Positions 38,171 through 47,123 of a DNA stretch of 64,000 nt are shown piece after piece (the stretch's first letter is position 1; the number at the start of each line of letters is the position of its first letter). The notes under the pieces were generated by a model, which was not told where the DNA came from, searched no databases, and saw only the letters and a list, made by a program, of their open reading frames with translations. The translations under genes were made by a program, and so were the position numbers. The DNA comes from an uncultured Pseudomonadales bacterium (GTDB taxonomy: Bacteria; Pseudomonadota; Gammaproteobacteria; Pseudomonadales; Pseudohongiellaceae): contig CASIAB010000002.1 in the NCBI GenBank assembly GCA_949372635.1, forward strand, positions 186,001 through 250,000, in the 5' to 3' direction.

Positions 38171-38935
38171 TTATGCGAAGCGATTGCGCGAGGCGGGAAG
38201 CATTACTCTTGTCGAATTGATATCTATACGCTGCGCAACCGGCTCCGGAGAAGACTCGCTGGTGAATACTTGATTGGGCACATCGAGATGGTGATAAATC
38301 AGCTCACCAACAAAATCACCAGCCTGATTCGTGAGTAGACCCTGCTTCAAACCGATGAATGTAACCGTTACATCCGCAATGACCGCGACGCCGAGACACG
38401 CGCCTGTGTCGGCACTGAGACCAGATGGGATATCGATCGCAAGCACCACTCGATCTGCGCTGTTGATAAATTCGATCGCCTTTGCGTAGTCGCCAGTCAC
38501 TTCTCTGTTTAGTCCAATACCAAGCAGCGCATCAACGACTACGAGATGCGCGTGGCCTTTCTCACGCTCAACATCAAAATCAGAGAAGGGCGTTATCAAA
38601 ACTTGATGCTTGTCTGCACATTCGGCAGCGAGCCTCGCATCACCCTGCAATTTTTCTGGATCGGTTAGGGTTATTACCTCAGTGCTTAGTCCCTGCTCTT
38701 TCGCTAGGCTGGCAAGGAGATAGCCATCGCCAGCATTGTTGCCCGAACCTGCAAACACTCGCACGTGGCGCGTCTGCGGCCACTTTTCCATTAGCTTGCT
38801 GAAGGCGATCAATGCCGCCGTTTGCATTAGAGTGAAGCCAGGAATGCCGAACTGCTCGATCGCTATCTTATCGAGCAGACGGACCGCGGCTGCAGTATAG
38901 AGATCTCGGGGTAGGCTGTTAAGATTGTCTGTCAT
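38171..38935 (-). CDS. nnr: NAD(P)HX epimerase part of frameshifted Nnr
   Basis: 254 aa. It is the YjeF_N half, which epimerises S- and R-NAD(P)HX. Motifs include QTAALIAFSKLMEKWP, the GSGNNAGDGYLLASLA loop, VVDALLGIGLNREVTGDYAKAIEFIN and DIPSGLSADTGAC. The frame ends RVMLPASRNRFA. If CCC at 38195-38197 were CC, it would read LPPRAIASHKGSHGHV and run straight into the dehydratase half. The start lies 2 bases after the MarR stop, so the two are likely co-transcribed. Such a split is not usual in gammaproteobacteria, where Nnr is one polypeptide. Confidence 0.88.
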   Translation of the reverse strand: MTDNLNSLPRDLYTAAAVRLLDKIAIEQFGIPGFTLMQTAALIAFSKLMEKWPQTRHVRVFAGSGNNAGDGYLLASLAKEQGLSTEVITLTDPEKLQGDARLAAECADKHQVLITPFSDFDVEREKGHAHLVVVDALLGIGLNREVTGDYAKAIEFINSADRVVLAIDIPSGLSADTGACLGVAVIADVTVTFIGLKQGLLTNQAGDFVGELIYHHLDVPNQVFTSESSPEPVAQRIDINSTRVMLPASRNRFA

Positions 38936-38937
38936 GG

Positions 38938-39378
38938 TTATTTATCGAATTTCTGAATGAGACGACGCAATAAGCGAAGGCCTACATCCAATTCTTCAAT
39001 GGGGATGTCTTCAGTGTTATTTATCGCCCAAGGATCCTGAACGTCGCGCAAATCTTTATAGGCAGTCTTGCCCTCTTCAGTGAGTACGACTAACACCGAA
39101 CGCTTATGCTTGGGGTTCGGCTCGTAAGAGAGTAGGCCGTCGGTGACCATAACATCGGTGATTCGCTGCACTGCCTGCCGAGACTGGCCTAAGACTCTAG
39201 CGATGCCCGGCACTGTCAGGCCCGAATTGGAAAGGGCGATGACTCCGATGACCTTCCATCTAGCACTGGTTAGGCCCAGCGCCTCGGTCATTTCATCTCC
39301 TTCAGCTATTAGGAGCCCATTAAGCCTGAATAAGGACAATACAAGGTCAAGAAACAGCATGCGTTTGGGGGAATGCAT
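38938..39378 (-). CDS. MarR-family transcriptional regulator
   Basis: 146 aa. The winged-helix core includes LTSARWKVIGVIALSNSGLTVPGIARVLGQSRQAVQRITDVMVTDGLLSYEPNP (about 36-88) and the wing KHKRSVLVVLTEEG. MarR proteins are dimeric repressors or activators, often responding to phenolic ligands. Its stop lies 2 bases before the nnr start. The usual upstream neighbour of nnr, queG, is absent here. Confidence 0.88.
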   Translation of the reverse strand: MHSPKRMLFLDLVLSLFRLNGLLIAEGDEMTEALGLTSARWKVIGVIALSNSGLTVPGIARVLGQSRQAVQRITDVMVTDGLLSYEPNPKHKRSVLVVLTEEGKTAYKDLRDVQDPWAINNTEDIPIEELDVGLRLLRRLIQKFDK

Positions 39379-40106
39379 TGGTTTTCCTCTAAATCCCTCT
39401 CTGATAGGTCGCGGAACTTCGGTTGGATTGCTAATACTATACGCAGAATGTAAAGAATTACGTCAGTATGTTGTCATTTGACACCGAATCTCCTGTGCAG
39501 TCAATTGTTGTTTGAGCATGAAGAGTTGAATCTCCGGTCTTCGCTGGCCTGGTAGAACTATAGTGGCAGGAATTGCGACTTGAACTCGCCCAAGAATTGA
39601 CCGCCGCGGGCATCCCTCAAGAAGACATTAACAACTGAAAATTTTCCAGCTCACCTCAATTCGGCCAGTTCGGTCGCAACCCAAACAGCTTTGAGGTGTC
39701 CACACACATGGAAATCCAGATGACCGAAGAAAAGAACTTGCTACTATTGGCCACTGCAGCAGACGAACACGACGAGGTGGACTTCGAGAGCACCGCCTTC
39801 GAGGACAGTGAGAAAAGCGACTTCGAGGACCAATTTAGAGAGATAGCCCTGCAGGATGTCATGGCCCAGAATGGCTATTAGGAAAGCAGCCTTGGCTTAA
39901 AGTTGAAGGCAATAAATTTCTTTTACGGAGGCATTCGCCAGATGGCTCTAGCGATGCCTAGAGCTATAATGTCGCAACGGATGCAGTGGACTCAAACGGC
40001 ACAGGCACAGACTCCTCAATGGCTCTAACGTCAGCCTCACCTATCACATCGACATTTGATGAAGTAGAATAGCGGACGGGCATTAACGTGGTATTCAAAA
40101 TCGCCA
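39379..40106. other. 728-base gap, perhaps remnants of a repeat-rich gene
   Basis: No intact gene is seen. A frame at 39696-39881 (plus strand) encodes an acidic 57-61-residue peptide; a GAGGTG motif precedes its ATG at 39708, but no family fits. Further on, a frame reads VATDAVDSNGTGTDSS after a stop codon. These acidic, Asp/Asn/Gly-rich fragments recall calcium-binding repeat proteins, so this may be a decayed gene. Confidence is low. Confidence 0.3.
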
Positions 40107-40634
40107 ATGAGAATTAGCTATCTAAGCCTGCTTATCTTTTTGATTTTTATATCCACTGTTGGCGCCGCTGAAATACGCGACGCCAACAGGCTTATACGTG
40201 TCAGTAACGTAGCCAGCCAATTCGAATCGATGACACTGCTGCAAACGCGAAATATCGTCCGGACTTACACCAGCATCGTGGCGATGTCAGCCGGAGTCAA
40301 GTTACCTCAGTGGATACAGGTGGAGATAGCAGCTTGCTACGAAAAGACCTTCGCCTGGGAAAAATTCGAAGACGGGGTCGCCCAAATTCTATTGGATAAT
40401 TTCAGTAACCACGAGATAGTCCTTCTGACAAATTTCTATCGCAGCGAAGGGCTGCCACCTACCGAAATCCCAAGCTTTAAAGCGGCGATTGCCAAAGGTG
40501 AGATGATTCAACAACTCACTGCAGACTATATTTTGGCCAACAGTGAAGGCTGCGCCAAGCACGACATAGACCTCATACTCGGCTTCCTTGCCGACCCTCA
40601 TTTAGAGTCCGACAAAACTTTCGCAGCAGAATAG
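40107..40634 (+). CDS. Secreted protein, DUF2059-like
   Basis: 175 aa with a signal peptide (about 1-20, VGAAE). The segment LLDNFSNHEIVLLTNFYRSEGLPP resembles the helical DUF2059 motif, in which a short helix-turn with FY and G follows FS-x-E; the match is weak. Two cysteines (AACYEK and EGCAKH) could form a disulfide. It is a stand-alone gene, convergent with the VOC gene, with a 40-bp gap. The function is not known. Confidence 0.6.
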   Translation: MRISYLSLLIFLIFISTVGAAEIRDANRLIRVSNVASQFESMTLLQTRNIVRTYTSIVAMSAGVKLPQWIQVEIAACYEKTFAWEKFEDGVAQILLDNFSNHEIVLLTNFYRSEGLPPTEIPSFKAAIAKGEMIQQLTADYILANSEGCAKHDIDLILGFLADPHLESDKTFAAE

Positions 40635-40674
40635 TCTAAGAAACCCCGCAGACTATCATTTTACTCCCTGTTTA

Positions 40675-41445
40675 CTAAGGCTCCACCAATTCAATCCGCA
40701 CGCCGTCCGGCCCCGCGGCAAACGCGATTCGTATTGTACGGAATTCACGAGGGTCCATCGTAAACTCTACGCCGTTATCCTTCAGTTTGGACTCTGCTGC
40801 GGTGAGGTCGGTATACTTCCAGCCAAGATGATCGAAGCTTCGGCCCTGAGTCGGCGCAACTTCGCCACTAGCCTGGCTCACTAGCAACAAGACGTCGCCA
40901 TAGTTCAAGGCGGGCAATGCATCCTTCCATAGCTCACGCTCTCCGCCGAAATTTTCGCCATACCATTCCAACGTGCCCTCAGGATCGGGAGAGGTAAGAT
41001 GAAAATGATGCATACCTCGTAAATCAGGATCGTCGATAATTTCAATCTTCGTACCCCAAGGGTCTTCAACGAAGCCGATCTGCATTTCGCCGAATGCAAC
41101 AAGATCACCCAATTGCTTGCCACCATCAGCTACAACGCCGGCGACTACACCGGCCACATTGCTCATGGAGAATCCAAAATGATCGACACCCGAGCCAACC
41201 GAGCCTTCACCTGGATCTCGCTCGAAGAAAATCACTGCGATATCGCCGTACATGACACGGTCGATCGGATAGTCGGTATTGGTAGAGCGAAGAAAACGCG
41301 CCGCCTCTCCTCCAAAATGTTTTACATACCAGTTAACCGCTTCTTGCGAGCTAGTAGCAGCAAGATGAATATGATCGTAGGGAGCCGCAAAAATTTTTAC
41401 TGAAATGAATAGGAATAATATAACGAGCAATGAGTACTTTTTCAT
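40675..41445 (-). CDS. Secreted two-domain VOC (glyoxalase-like) protein
   Basis: 256 aa with a signal peptide (about 5-20). Two VOC modules follow: DHIHLAATSSQEAVNWYVKHFGGE (about 24-47) and MHHFHLTSPDPEGTLEWYGENFGGE (about 144-168). Each begins with a conserved His, and matching Glu residues near KIEIID and RIELVEP could complete the metal sites. VOC enzymes include lyases, dioxygenases and resistance proteins; the reaction here is unknown. A periplasmic location is unusual. It may be read with the DUF4159 gene upstream (67-bp gap). Confidence 0.82.
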   Translation of the reverse strand: MKKYSLLVILFLFISVKIFAAPYDHIHLAATSSQEAVNWYVKHFGGEAARFLRSTNTDYPIDRVMYGDIAVIFFERDPGEGSVGSGVDHFGFSMSNVAGVVAGVVADGGKQLGDLVAFGEMQIGFVEDPWGTKIEIIDDPDLRGMHHFHLTSPDPEGTLEWYGENFGGERELWKDALPALNYGDVLLLVSQASGEVAPTQGRSFDHLGWKYTDLTAAESKLKDNGVEFTMDPREFRTIRIAFAAGPDGVRIELVEP

Positions 41446-41512
41446 GTAACAGCCTCTTTTATTGTTCTGATTCTTGTGACTTTTTAGCTTTTTCTAATTT
41501 TGACGCGACACA

Positions 41513-42307
41513 CTAGTGCGTCATCGAGTAAACCAAATAGTTAATTCCCAATCGATAGGCCGCATTTGCGTAACGTGTTGGATAGGAAGGGTGATAGGTA
41601 TGTTCCCAACCATCACCCATGTCGGAATTCCAATTGATCAGAACCATGACTCGACCATCGTCGTCGAGGACCGCGTGATTTGTCGCAAAGTTAATACCTT
41701 GCTCACCGAAATCATCGTTTCGGAACAGCGCTGGGATCATCTGTGGACCATCTATGTCGTAGTAAACATGGAAGATTTCGTGATCCGGTTTTAACTCTAC
41801 GACCTCGCGATCGGGAAACACCTGGCTAAAGGCTGAATAGAAATTATCCCACTGCCGCTGACCCCAAAAATCGTCAATAAGCAAGAAGCCACCGCGCAGC
41901 AAATATTCACGTACATTATTTATTTCATTCGGGCTCAAGCTGAGCCCTCCACCCTGACCAACTTCCAACATATACAAAAACGGGTAATTGAATATTCCCT
42001 CATCATCGAAACGCAGCACGATGGGCTCGCTCATCACGCGGATATTGGTCAGGCGAGAAACGCCGCGTAGAAAATTGATATCCGCATCAGGGAAATCGAT
42101 AGACCAAGGGCCATAACCGTAACCACCACCGTAATAGGTGTCGAACTGAACACGGACGAAATTGAACTCGCCAGCGTTGTCGTAAGCCAGCTCGCTGAAA
42201 TCATCCTCAGCGGCAGCGGACAAACTGCATTGAATACCGACGAAAAGAAAGAGTAACGCCGCGATTGTTTTGTGTGATCTGACAAACGTCAGCATAGTTT
42301 CAAGCAT
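41513..42307 (-). CDS. Secreted DUF4159 protein
   Basis: 264 aa with a signal peptide ending near AAAE. The DUF4159 signatures are FNFVRVQFDTYYGGGYGYGPWSIDFPDADINFLRG, then YPFLYMLEVGQGGGLSLS, REYLLRGGFLLIDDFWG, and a late FATNHAVLDDDGRVMVLINWNSDMGDGWEH. The domain resembles a ThuA/glutamine-amidotransferase-like fold and is often found near AAA/MoxR-vWA genes, none of which are here. The function is unknown. Confidence 0.85.
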   Translation of the reverse strand: MLETMLTFVRSHKTIAALLFLFVGIQCSLSAAAEDDFSELAYDNAGEFNFVRVQFDTYYGGGYGYGPWSIDFPDADINFLRGVSRLTNIRVMSEPIVLRFDDEGIFNYPFLYMLEVGQGGGLSLSPNEINNVREYLLRGGFLLIDDFWGQRQWDNFYSAFSQVFPDREVVELKPDHEIFHVYYDIDGPQMIPALFRNDDFGEQGINFATNHAVLDDDGRVMVLINWNSDMGDGWEHTYHPSYPTRYANAAYRLGINYLVYSMTH

Positions 42308-42390
42308 AGATTCGAGTATTTCTACGGCTAGGTTGGAGGGAACGAACGCTTAGTGTGTCTGGATTCAAAGCATTATTCAAGCGCATGCGG

Positions 42391-43347
42391 CTATTGCTGG
42401 CGCAGTGAGGCACAGTAGTCCTCATCACTAACAGCAGGTGTGAACCAGATGTAGTCATAAGCCTTCACGCTGCCGAATTGCTGAAGGTAATCGGCTGGAT
42501 CATTGCTGGCCTTGTCAACCTCCATAAAAGCTAGGGAGACAATCTGACTCTCCTCTAGGCTCGACTGCCTGTTCAATAGATAGTTAGGCACGCCGAGGTC
42601 GCGACGGATATGGTAGTTGCCGGCAACGAGAACCTGTAGCTGCTGTCCTGTATTTAAAGCTAGACTGGACGCCATGGCAAAATCTCGCGCCTGTTGCACT
42701 CTTACCATCGCGGGAAATTGCGATTCAGGCAACATACCGCAGTGGCTGTCATCGATGTCTTTCTCGAGGGCGACCATCGTCTGCTTATCCAAAACGCCTT
42801 CGATCTCCGCTGCTGTTGGCGACCCGTATACCTGCATCATTTCTTCGTCGCTAATGTTTGCTGCATTAATTAAAACATCGGCCTGTATGACTCGGTGTAA
42901 AAGCGGACCGTAATAATCCCAATTCCAACCTTCGTCCCATTGCAGATACTCTTTGATCTGCTCGAGACTGCTCACTGAGTTCAGTGAGTTCAGTGAGTTC
43001 AGTGATAAATCTAGCAGCAGCGGCTGCTGTTCACTACTCATCATCTCGAAGGATACTGCTGACACATTGTCAGTCTGAAGAACATGATCAAGAGCGCGAA
43101 GCTGTAATGCGTGATGATCTGGATTGTCGTGTTTCTCACCCAAAAGAAGATAGCTGACCCCTTCTATTCGAGTGAGTAATTCGTCCGCCGCGATATATTT
43201 TTCAGCCTGACTATCCCAGATCATACCTACGAGCACATGCTCAGTATGCAGCAGCGACTGCCACTGCTTGCCCTGATCCTGTTGCGTCGATGCGCAGCCG
43301 GCCAAAAGCAATAGAGCTATCGAGAATGAAGTTTTAATTCGTGCCAC
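42391..43347 (-). CDS. ChaN-family lipoprotein
   Basis: 318 aa from a GTG at 43347 that overlaps the end of the cytochrome gene. This start gives a short lipoprotein signal with lipobox LLAGC (Cys18); the longer frame (to 43404) adds 19 unlikely residues. The ChaN domain is clear: GVSYLLLGEKHDNPDHHALQLRAL, VSFEMMSSEQQPL and VLVAGNYHIRRDLGVP. ChaN proteins bind heme at the outer membrane and take part in iron metabolism. The coupling to a cytochrome c gene fits a heme theme. The coding sequence carries a 9-bp tandem repeat (LNSLNSLNS). Confidence 0.88.
   Translation of the reverse strand: MARIKTSFSIALLLLAGCASTQQDQGKQWQSLLHTEHVLVGMIWDSQAEKYIAADELLTRIEGVSYLLLGEKHDNPDHHALQLRALDHVLQTDNVSAVSFEMMSSEQQPLLLDLSLNSLNSLNSVSSLEQIKEYLQWDEGWNWDYYGPLLHRVIQADVLINAANISDEEMMQVYGSPTAAEIEGVLDKQTMVALEKDIDDSHCGMLPESQFPAMVRVQQARDFAMASSLALNTGQQLQVLVAGNYHIRRDLGVPNYLLNRQSSLEESQIVSLAFMEVDKASNDPADYLQQFGSVKAYDYIWFTPAVSDEDYCASLRQQ
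42976..43002. repeat. Three tandem 9-bp repeats inside the ChaN gene
   Basis: TGAGTTCAG occurs three times without gap, plus partial copies on each side. Because the unit is 9 bases, the frame is kept, and the protein shows a repeated L-N-S tripeptide. Such repeats can gain or lose units by slippage. Confidence 0.8.
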
Positions 43348-43837
43348 CCATTTGCATCCATTGCTGATAGATATCGTCGGTCCAGAAACTTTGAAAATAG
43401 GCAATCACCGCCAGCTTCTCATCGTTTTCTAGCACATCGATGAATGCGGGCATTTTCCCGCCCATAGACTCTCCACCATAGTCTATTACTCGAAGCAATA
43501 TTTCTTGAGGATGGTGCCAGGCGTGCGCCGAGCCATTAAGAGGAGGGGGAGGGAACGAACCGTCATCCAGTTTTTCGCGCCAATCCTCGGCAGTGCCTTG
43601 CGCCTGCGCCCCATGGCAAACGGCACAGTTCTCCGTGAATACTTCGCGTCCAAGTACAACTTGTTCAGCGCTATTCCAACGTTCAACTATAATCTGTTCT
43701 GATGTTTCTTCACTGCTTGCGCTTGCGAGCAATGCAGTCAAGCCGCCTGCTTGTGGGACTGACGCCTGATCAGTGCAACTCGCCAAAAACATAATGCCAA
43801 ATAGAATTAGGAAAATTTTCATGACCATTAAGTTCAT
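43334..43837 (-). CDS. c-type cytochrome lipoprotein
   Basis: 167 aa. A lipoprotein signal ends LASC (Cys21), then after a variable linker the heme motif CAVCH (71-75) starts a class I cytochrome c domain; the Met ligand is probably in GGKMPAF. It would shuttle electrons at the periplasmic face of a membrane. It starts 8 bases after the sixA stop and overlaps the ChaN gene start, so sixA-cytochrome-chaN look like one operon. Confidence 0.88.
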   Translation of the reverse strand: MNLMVMKIFLILFGIMFLASCTDQASVPQAGGLTALLASASSEETSEQIIVERWNSAEQVVLGREVFTENCAVCHGAQAQGTAEDWREKLDDGSFPPPPLNGSAHAWHHPQEILLRVIDYGGESMGGKMPAFIDVLENDEKLAVIAYFQSFWTDDIYQQWMQMGGTN

Positions 43838-43845
43838 TGCTTTCT

Positions 43846-44337
43846 CTATGCTTTTTTAGGGTAATCGAAATCGACGAGTTCGGCTTTGAAAATTTCTATT
43901 TCTGCCCATGTGTCGATCGGCAGACTCAGCCGCACTAAACCGCAGGTAGGAATGTTGTCGATATCAGCGTTCGCCATCTCATTAGCGAATTCGGTGATTG
44001 CTGGATTGTGACCCACCAGCATCGCAGACTCGTATTCATCATCTAACTGGGCAGCTGCTTTTAAAAACATATTGGATCCGGCGAAGTACAGCTCTGGATT
44101 ACTGCCTATCTCATCACTTGGAAAACCAATCTCTTGCGCAAACATCTTAGCAGTGGTTTTGGTTCGCACCGCAGGACTGCAGATAATGCAGTCGACACGG
44201 CTATTTTTTGCCTTAAAGCGTTCGGCCATAACAGGTAAATCACGAATGCCACGTTCAGCCAGCGGCCGCTCGAAGTCTTTCAGGTCGGAATTATCCTTTC
44301 TGGATTTTGCGTGACGGAGTAGATAAAGGGTTTTCAT
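43846..44337 (-). CDS. sixA: Phosphohistidine phosphatase SixA
   Basis: 163 aa. It belongs to the histidine phosphatase superfamily, with the RHAKS motif at residues 8-12 containing the catalytic His. The second His is in LVGHNPAITEFAN (residues about 107-119). SixA removes phosphate from HPt histidines and from NPr of the nitrogen PTS. Length is the SixA norm, with no extra domains. It is the first gene of the sixA-cytochrome-chaN set. Confidence 0.93.
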   Translation of the reverse strand: MKTLYLLRHAKSRKDNSDLKDFERPLAERGIRDLPVMAERFKAKNSRVDCIICSPAVRTKTTAKMFAQEIGFPSDEIGSNPELYFAGSNMFLKAAAQLDDEYESAMLVGHNPAITEFANEMANADIDNIPTCGLVRLSLPIDTWAEIEIFKAELVDFDYPKKA

Positions 44338-44585
44338 CGATAGATTCTGACACTAAATTTTAAGAGCCCTGACCAAGCAAAAAATGAATAAAGACTGAAA
44401 GTTTCGGCATGTTGGTGCCTTATACCTCATATGGGCAGCCAACTCCAGCAATGTTGGGAGCCGGAGCGCTCGCAGCACCCCCTGAATTTTGCCCGATTAC
44501 CCCCTTCTATGTGAGCCGGCAAATAGCTTTTTTTAAACGCTGTCTGTAAAATCTCGCGCCTTCACTACCCAGGGGATGATCTGAC

Positions 44586-45302
44586 ATGAGGAATTCACTT
44601 ACATACGGCCTTTGCAGTCTGCTGATGGTTTTCAGCTTGCACACTTCGGCGCAGGAAGAATCTAGCGTTGCGACGCAATTGGAATTAGGCGCTATTTTTA
44701 CTTCGGGTAACACCGAAAACGAAAACATAAAGTATGAGGTTACTGTAGATTGGAATCAGTCAGAAAACTGGAAATATCAATTTACTAGTGACGGCTTTCG
44801 CTCCTCTCAGGATGGCGTATCGAATGCACAGCGCCTCTATCACACTGCCAGCGGCAACCACACGATCAACCCGAATAGCTACTTACAGGGTCGTATCGCT
44901 TATGAGAATGACAAATTTAGCGGCTTCGAGAGCCAATCAGATATCACCGTTAGTTACGGTCGCAATATGTTGCAAAGCAGAGTCAATATGATCCTAGGCC
45001 TCACAGGTGGTATCGGTATTCGTCGTTCAGAGACTGAATTCGAAACCCAAAGCGTAATCATTGCGCGTTTAGCTGCCAACTACGGCTGGAATGTGTCGGA
45101 ATCTGCCGATTTTATCCAAGACTTCAGCATCGAGGCAGGTAGTGACAGTAATATCTATCGCTCTGAGACCGGTATCCAAACAGACATCCGCGAAAATCTC
45201 TCTTTAAAATTCTCGGTTAAGGTTAAGCACCAAACTGAAGTGCCTCTATATAGAGAAAAAACAGACACCGAAACTGCGATAACTTTGGTCTTAAACTTTT
45301 AG
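44586..45302 (+). CDS. DUF481 outer-membrane-type protein
   Basis: 238 aa with a signal peptide (ending TSAQ). The rest alternates as beta strands, matching the DUF481 (YdiY-like) family: LELGAIFTSGNTENENIKYEVTVDW, then many strands with aromatic ends, ending in ITLVLNF with a C-terminal Phe, the usual signal for outer-membrane barrel insertion. The function is unknown. It lies just before the GltB-like gene. Confidence 0.85.
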   Translation: MRNSLTYGLCSLLMVFSLHTSAQEESSVATQLELGAIFTSGNTENENIKYEVTVDWNQSENWKYQFTSDGFRSSQDGVSNAQRLYHTASGNHTINPNSYLQGRIAYENDKFSGFESQSDITVSYGRNMLQSRVNMILGLTGGIGIRRSETEFETQSVIIARLAANYGWNVSESADFIQDFSIEAGSDSNIYRSETGIQTDIRENLSLKFSVKVKHQTEVPLYREKTDTETAITLVLNF

Positions 45303-45414
45303 AGCCTTGTTTCTAAAGCAATGGCATAATCAGAGCTTCGACCTGAAACCTTTATTAGCCGCTGTCATTAATCTCAAAAGCGGGGACTACCTACAACTCT
45401 TTCGAGAATTTACT

Positions 45415-47034
45415 ATGACTTTAATCACAAGGATTTATTGGATAATTGCTCTGCTGCTCCTTCCTATCAGCTTTTTTGCCCTTCTCAATAGCATTGGCAG
45501 CTTATTTGTCCCTTTAGATCTTATCGCAACGCCTGTTGCGCTCTCTTTCTTCATATTCTTCTTAGCCTGGACACTGATTGGTGGTTACGAAATTTTTTTC
45601 GGCATAAGTAATCTCAGACGAAACTATCCGGTGTTGGCTAATATCCGTTATGCGCTCGAGTTCATCAGGCCAGAAATCCAACAGTACTTTATTGCTAACA
45701 ATGTTGAGGAGAAACCCTTCTCGCGTGAGAATCGAAACCTAATCTATCGCCGTGCAAAAGGTGCCAACGATACTCTCCCCTTCGGTACTGAGCAGGACAT
45801 TCTCGAAGAGGGGTATCGAAGTCTCAATCACTCTATAAATGTGAAAGAGGTTTTGCAGGAACATGTTCGAGTTATATTCGGTGGCGCGGAATGTACGCAG
45901 CCCTATAGCGCATCAAGGCTCAATATATCTGCCATGAGTTTTGGCGCACTGAGTGCGAATGCCATTGCAGCACTCAACAAAGGCGCTTACTTGGGTAATT
46001 TCGCTCACAATACCGGCGAAGGCGGAATGAGTAAATACCATCTTAAGTATGGCGGCGACATTATTTGGCAGATTGGTACTGGCTATTTCGGCTGTCGCAA
46101 TATTGATGGCTCATTTGATGACGATGCTTTCGCCGAACGAGCCGTCATCAATGCTGTAAAGATGATTGAGATTAAACTCTCACAAGGCGCCAAGCCCTCC
46201 CATGGCGGAGTACTGCCGGGCGCGAAAGTTACCAAAGAGATAGCTGAGATACGCTTGGTTGAAGTTGGCAAGACTGTGAACTCGCCAGCAAGCCATCCAG
46301 AATTTGATACACCCAAGGGATTGCTTCAATTCGTGCAGCGTCTGCGCAAACTCAGTGCTGGCAAGCCTGTTGGCTTCAAACTCTGCCTCGGTAAGAAGGT
46401 CGAATTTATGGCTATCGTCAAGGCCATGCTAGAAACCAAAATATTGCCCGATTTCGTAACAATCGACGGGGCAGAAGGAGGCACAGGCGCTGCCCCGGTC
46501 GAATTTTCAAACCGGCTCGGCACTCCCTGCATAGAAGCCACCTACTATGTTAATGAAGTGCTCATAGGGGCGGGCCTGCGTGACCAGATCCGCTTGATTA
46601 GTGCTGGTCAAACGGCCAGTGGTTTTGATGTGCTAGAGAAAATCGCTGTTGGTGCTGATACGGTCAATGCCGCTCGAGCCATGATGATTGCGCTCGGATG
46701 CGTTCAGGCTAAAGCATGCAATACCAACGAATGCCCCACAGGAATAGCGACACAAAACCCTTCGCGAGCTAGAGCCATTGTAGTAGGCGAAAAGTCTGAA
46801 CGAGTAAATAGCTATCACAACTCAACTGTGCGCGCTTTTCTCGAGCTTTGCGGTGCTATGGGCTTCAGTAATCCAAGTGACTTATCCCCATCAGATATAC
46901 TTAGTCGGTCCGAAGGTCGCGGGAAAAACTTCGCTGAAATATACGAACCGTTGCTTGAAAATCAATTGCTCACGGATAGCATCCCCATCAGCTATCGCGA
47001 CGACTGGCACAAAGCATCGGCCGACCATTTCTAG
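45415..47034 (+). CDS. Membrane-anchored FMN-binding glutamate-synthase-like protein
   Basis: 539 aa from the ATG at 45415 (MTLITRIYWI); a TTG frame extends upstream to 45307 but has no such features. Two membrane helices (about 8-60) precede the alpha-subunit GltB-like domain: LNISAMSFGALSANAIAALNKGA, HNTGEGGMSKYHLKYGGDIIWQIGTGYFGCR, and DGAEGGTGAAP. A cysteine set, GCVQAKACNTNECPTGIATQ, matches the 3Fe-4S loop of glutamate synthase. The amidotransferase and NADPH parts are absent, so it is probably a membrane-linked oxidoreductase of the FMN-binding glutamate synthase family, not GOGAT. The substrate is unknown. Confidence 0.9.
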   Translation: MTLITRIYWIIALLLLPISFFALLNSIGSLFVPLDLIATPVALSFFIFFLAWTLIGGYEIFFGISNLRRNYPVLANIRYALEFIRPEIQQYFIANNVEEKPFSRENRNLIYRRAKGANDTLPFGTEQDILEEGYRSLNHSINVKEVLQEHVRVIFGGAECTQPYSASRLNISAMSFGALSANAIAALNKGAYLGNFAHNTGEGGMSKYHLKYGGDIIWQIGTGYFGCRNIDGSFDDDAFAERAVINAVKMIEIKLSQGAKPSHGGVLPGAKVTKEIAEIRLVEVGKTVNSPASHPEFDTPKGLLQFVQRLRKLSAGKPVGFKLCLGKKVEFMAIVKAMLETKILPDFVTIDGAEGGTGAAPVEFSNRLGTPCIEATYYVNEVLIGAGLRDQIRLISAGQTASGFDVLEKIAVGADTVNAARAMMIALGCVQAKACNTNECPTGIATQNPSRARAIVVGEKSERVNSYHNSTVRAFLELCGAMGFSNPSDLSPSDILSRSEGRGKNFAEIYEPLLENQLLTDSIPISYRDDWHKASADHF

Positions 47035-47123
47035 CCATTGACTCATAGGCAGGGCTATACTGACTGTCTCGATGCACGGCCAACATTATTGTTGCTCGGG
47101 TATATCACTATGGAGGGTCAGTC

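Noticed and set aside
39696..39881. Acidic 57-61-aa frame with a GAGGTG motif
   Set aside because: Possible small gene, but no homology can be claimed and surrounding frames are broken, so I described it only as part of the gap.
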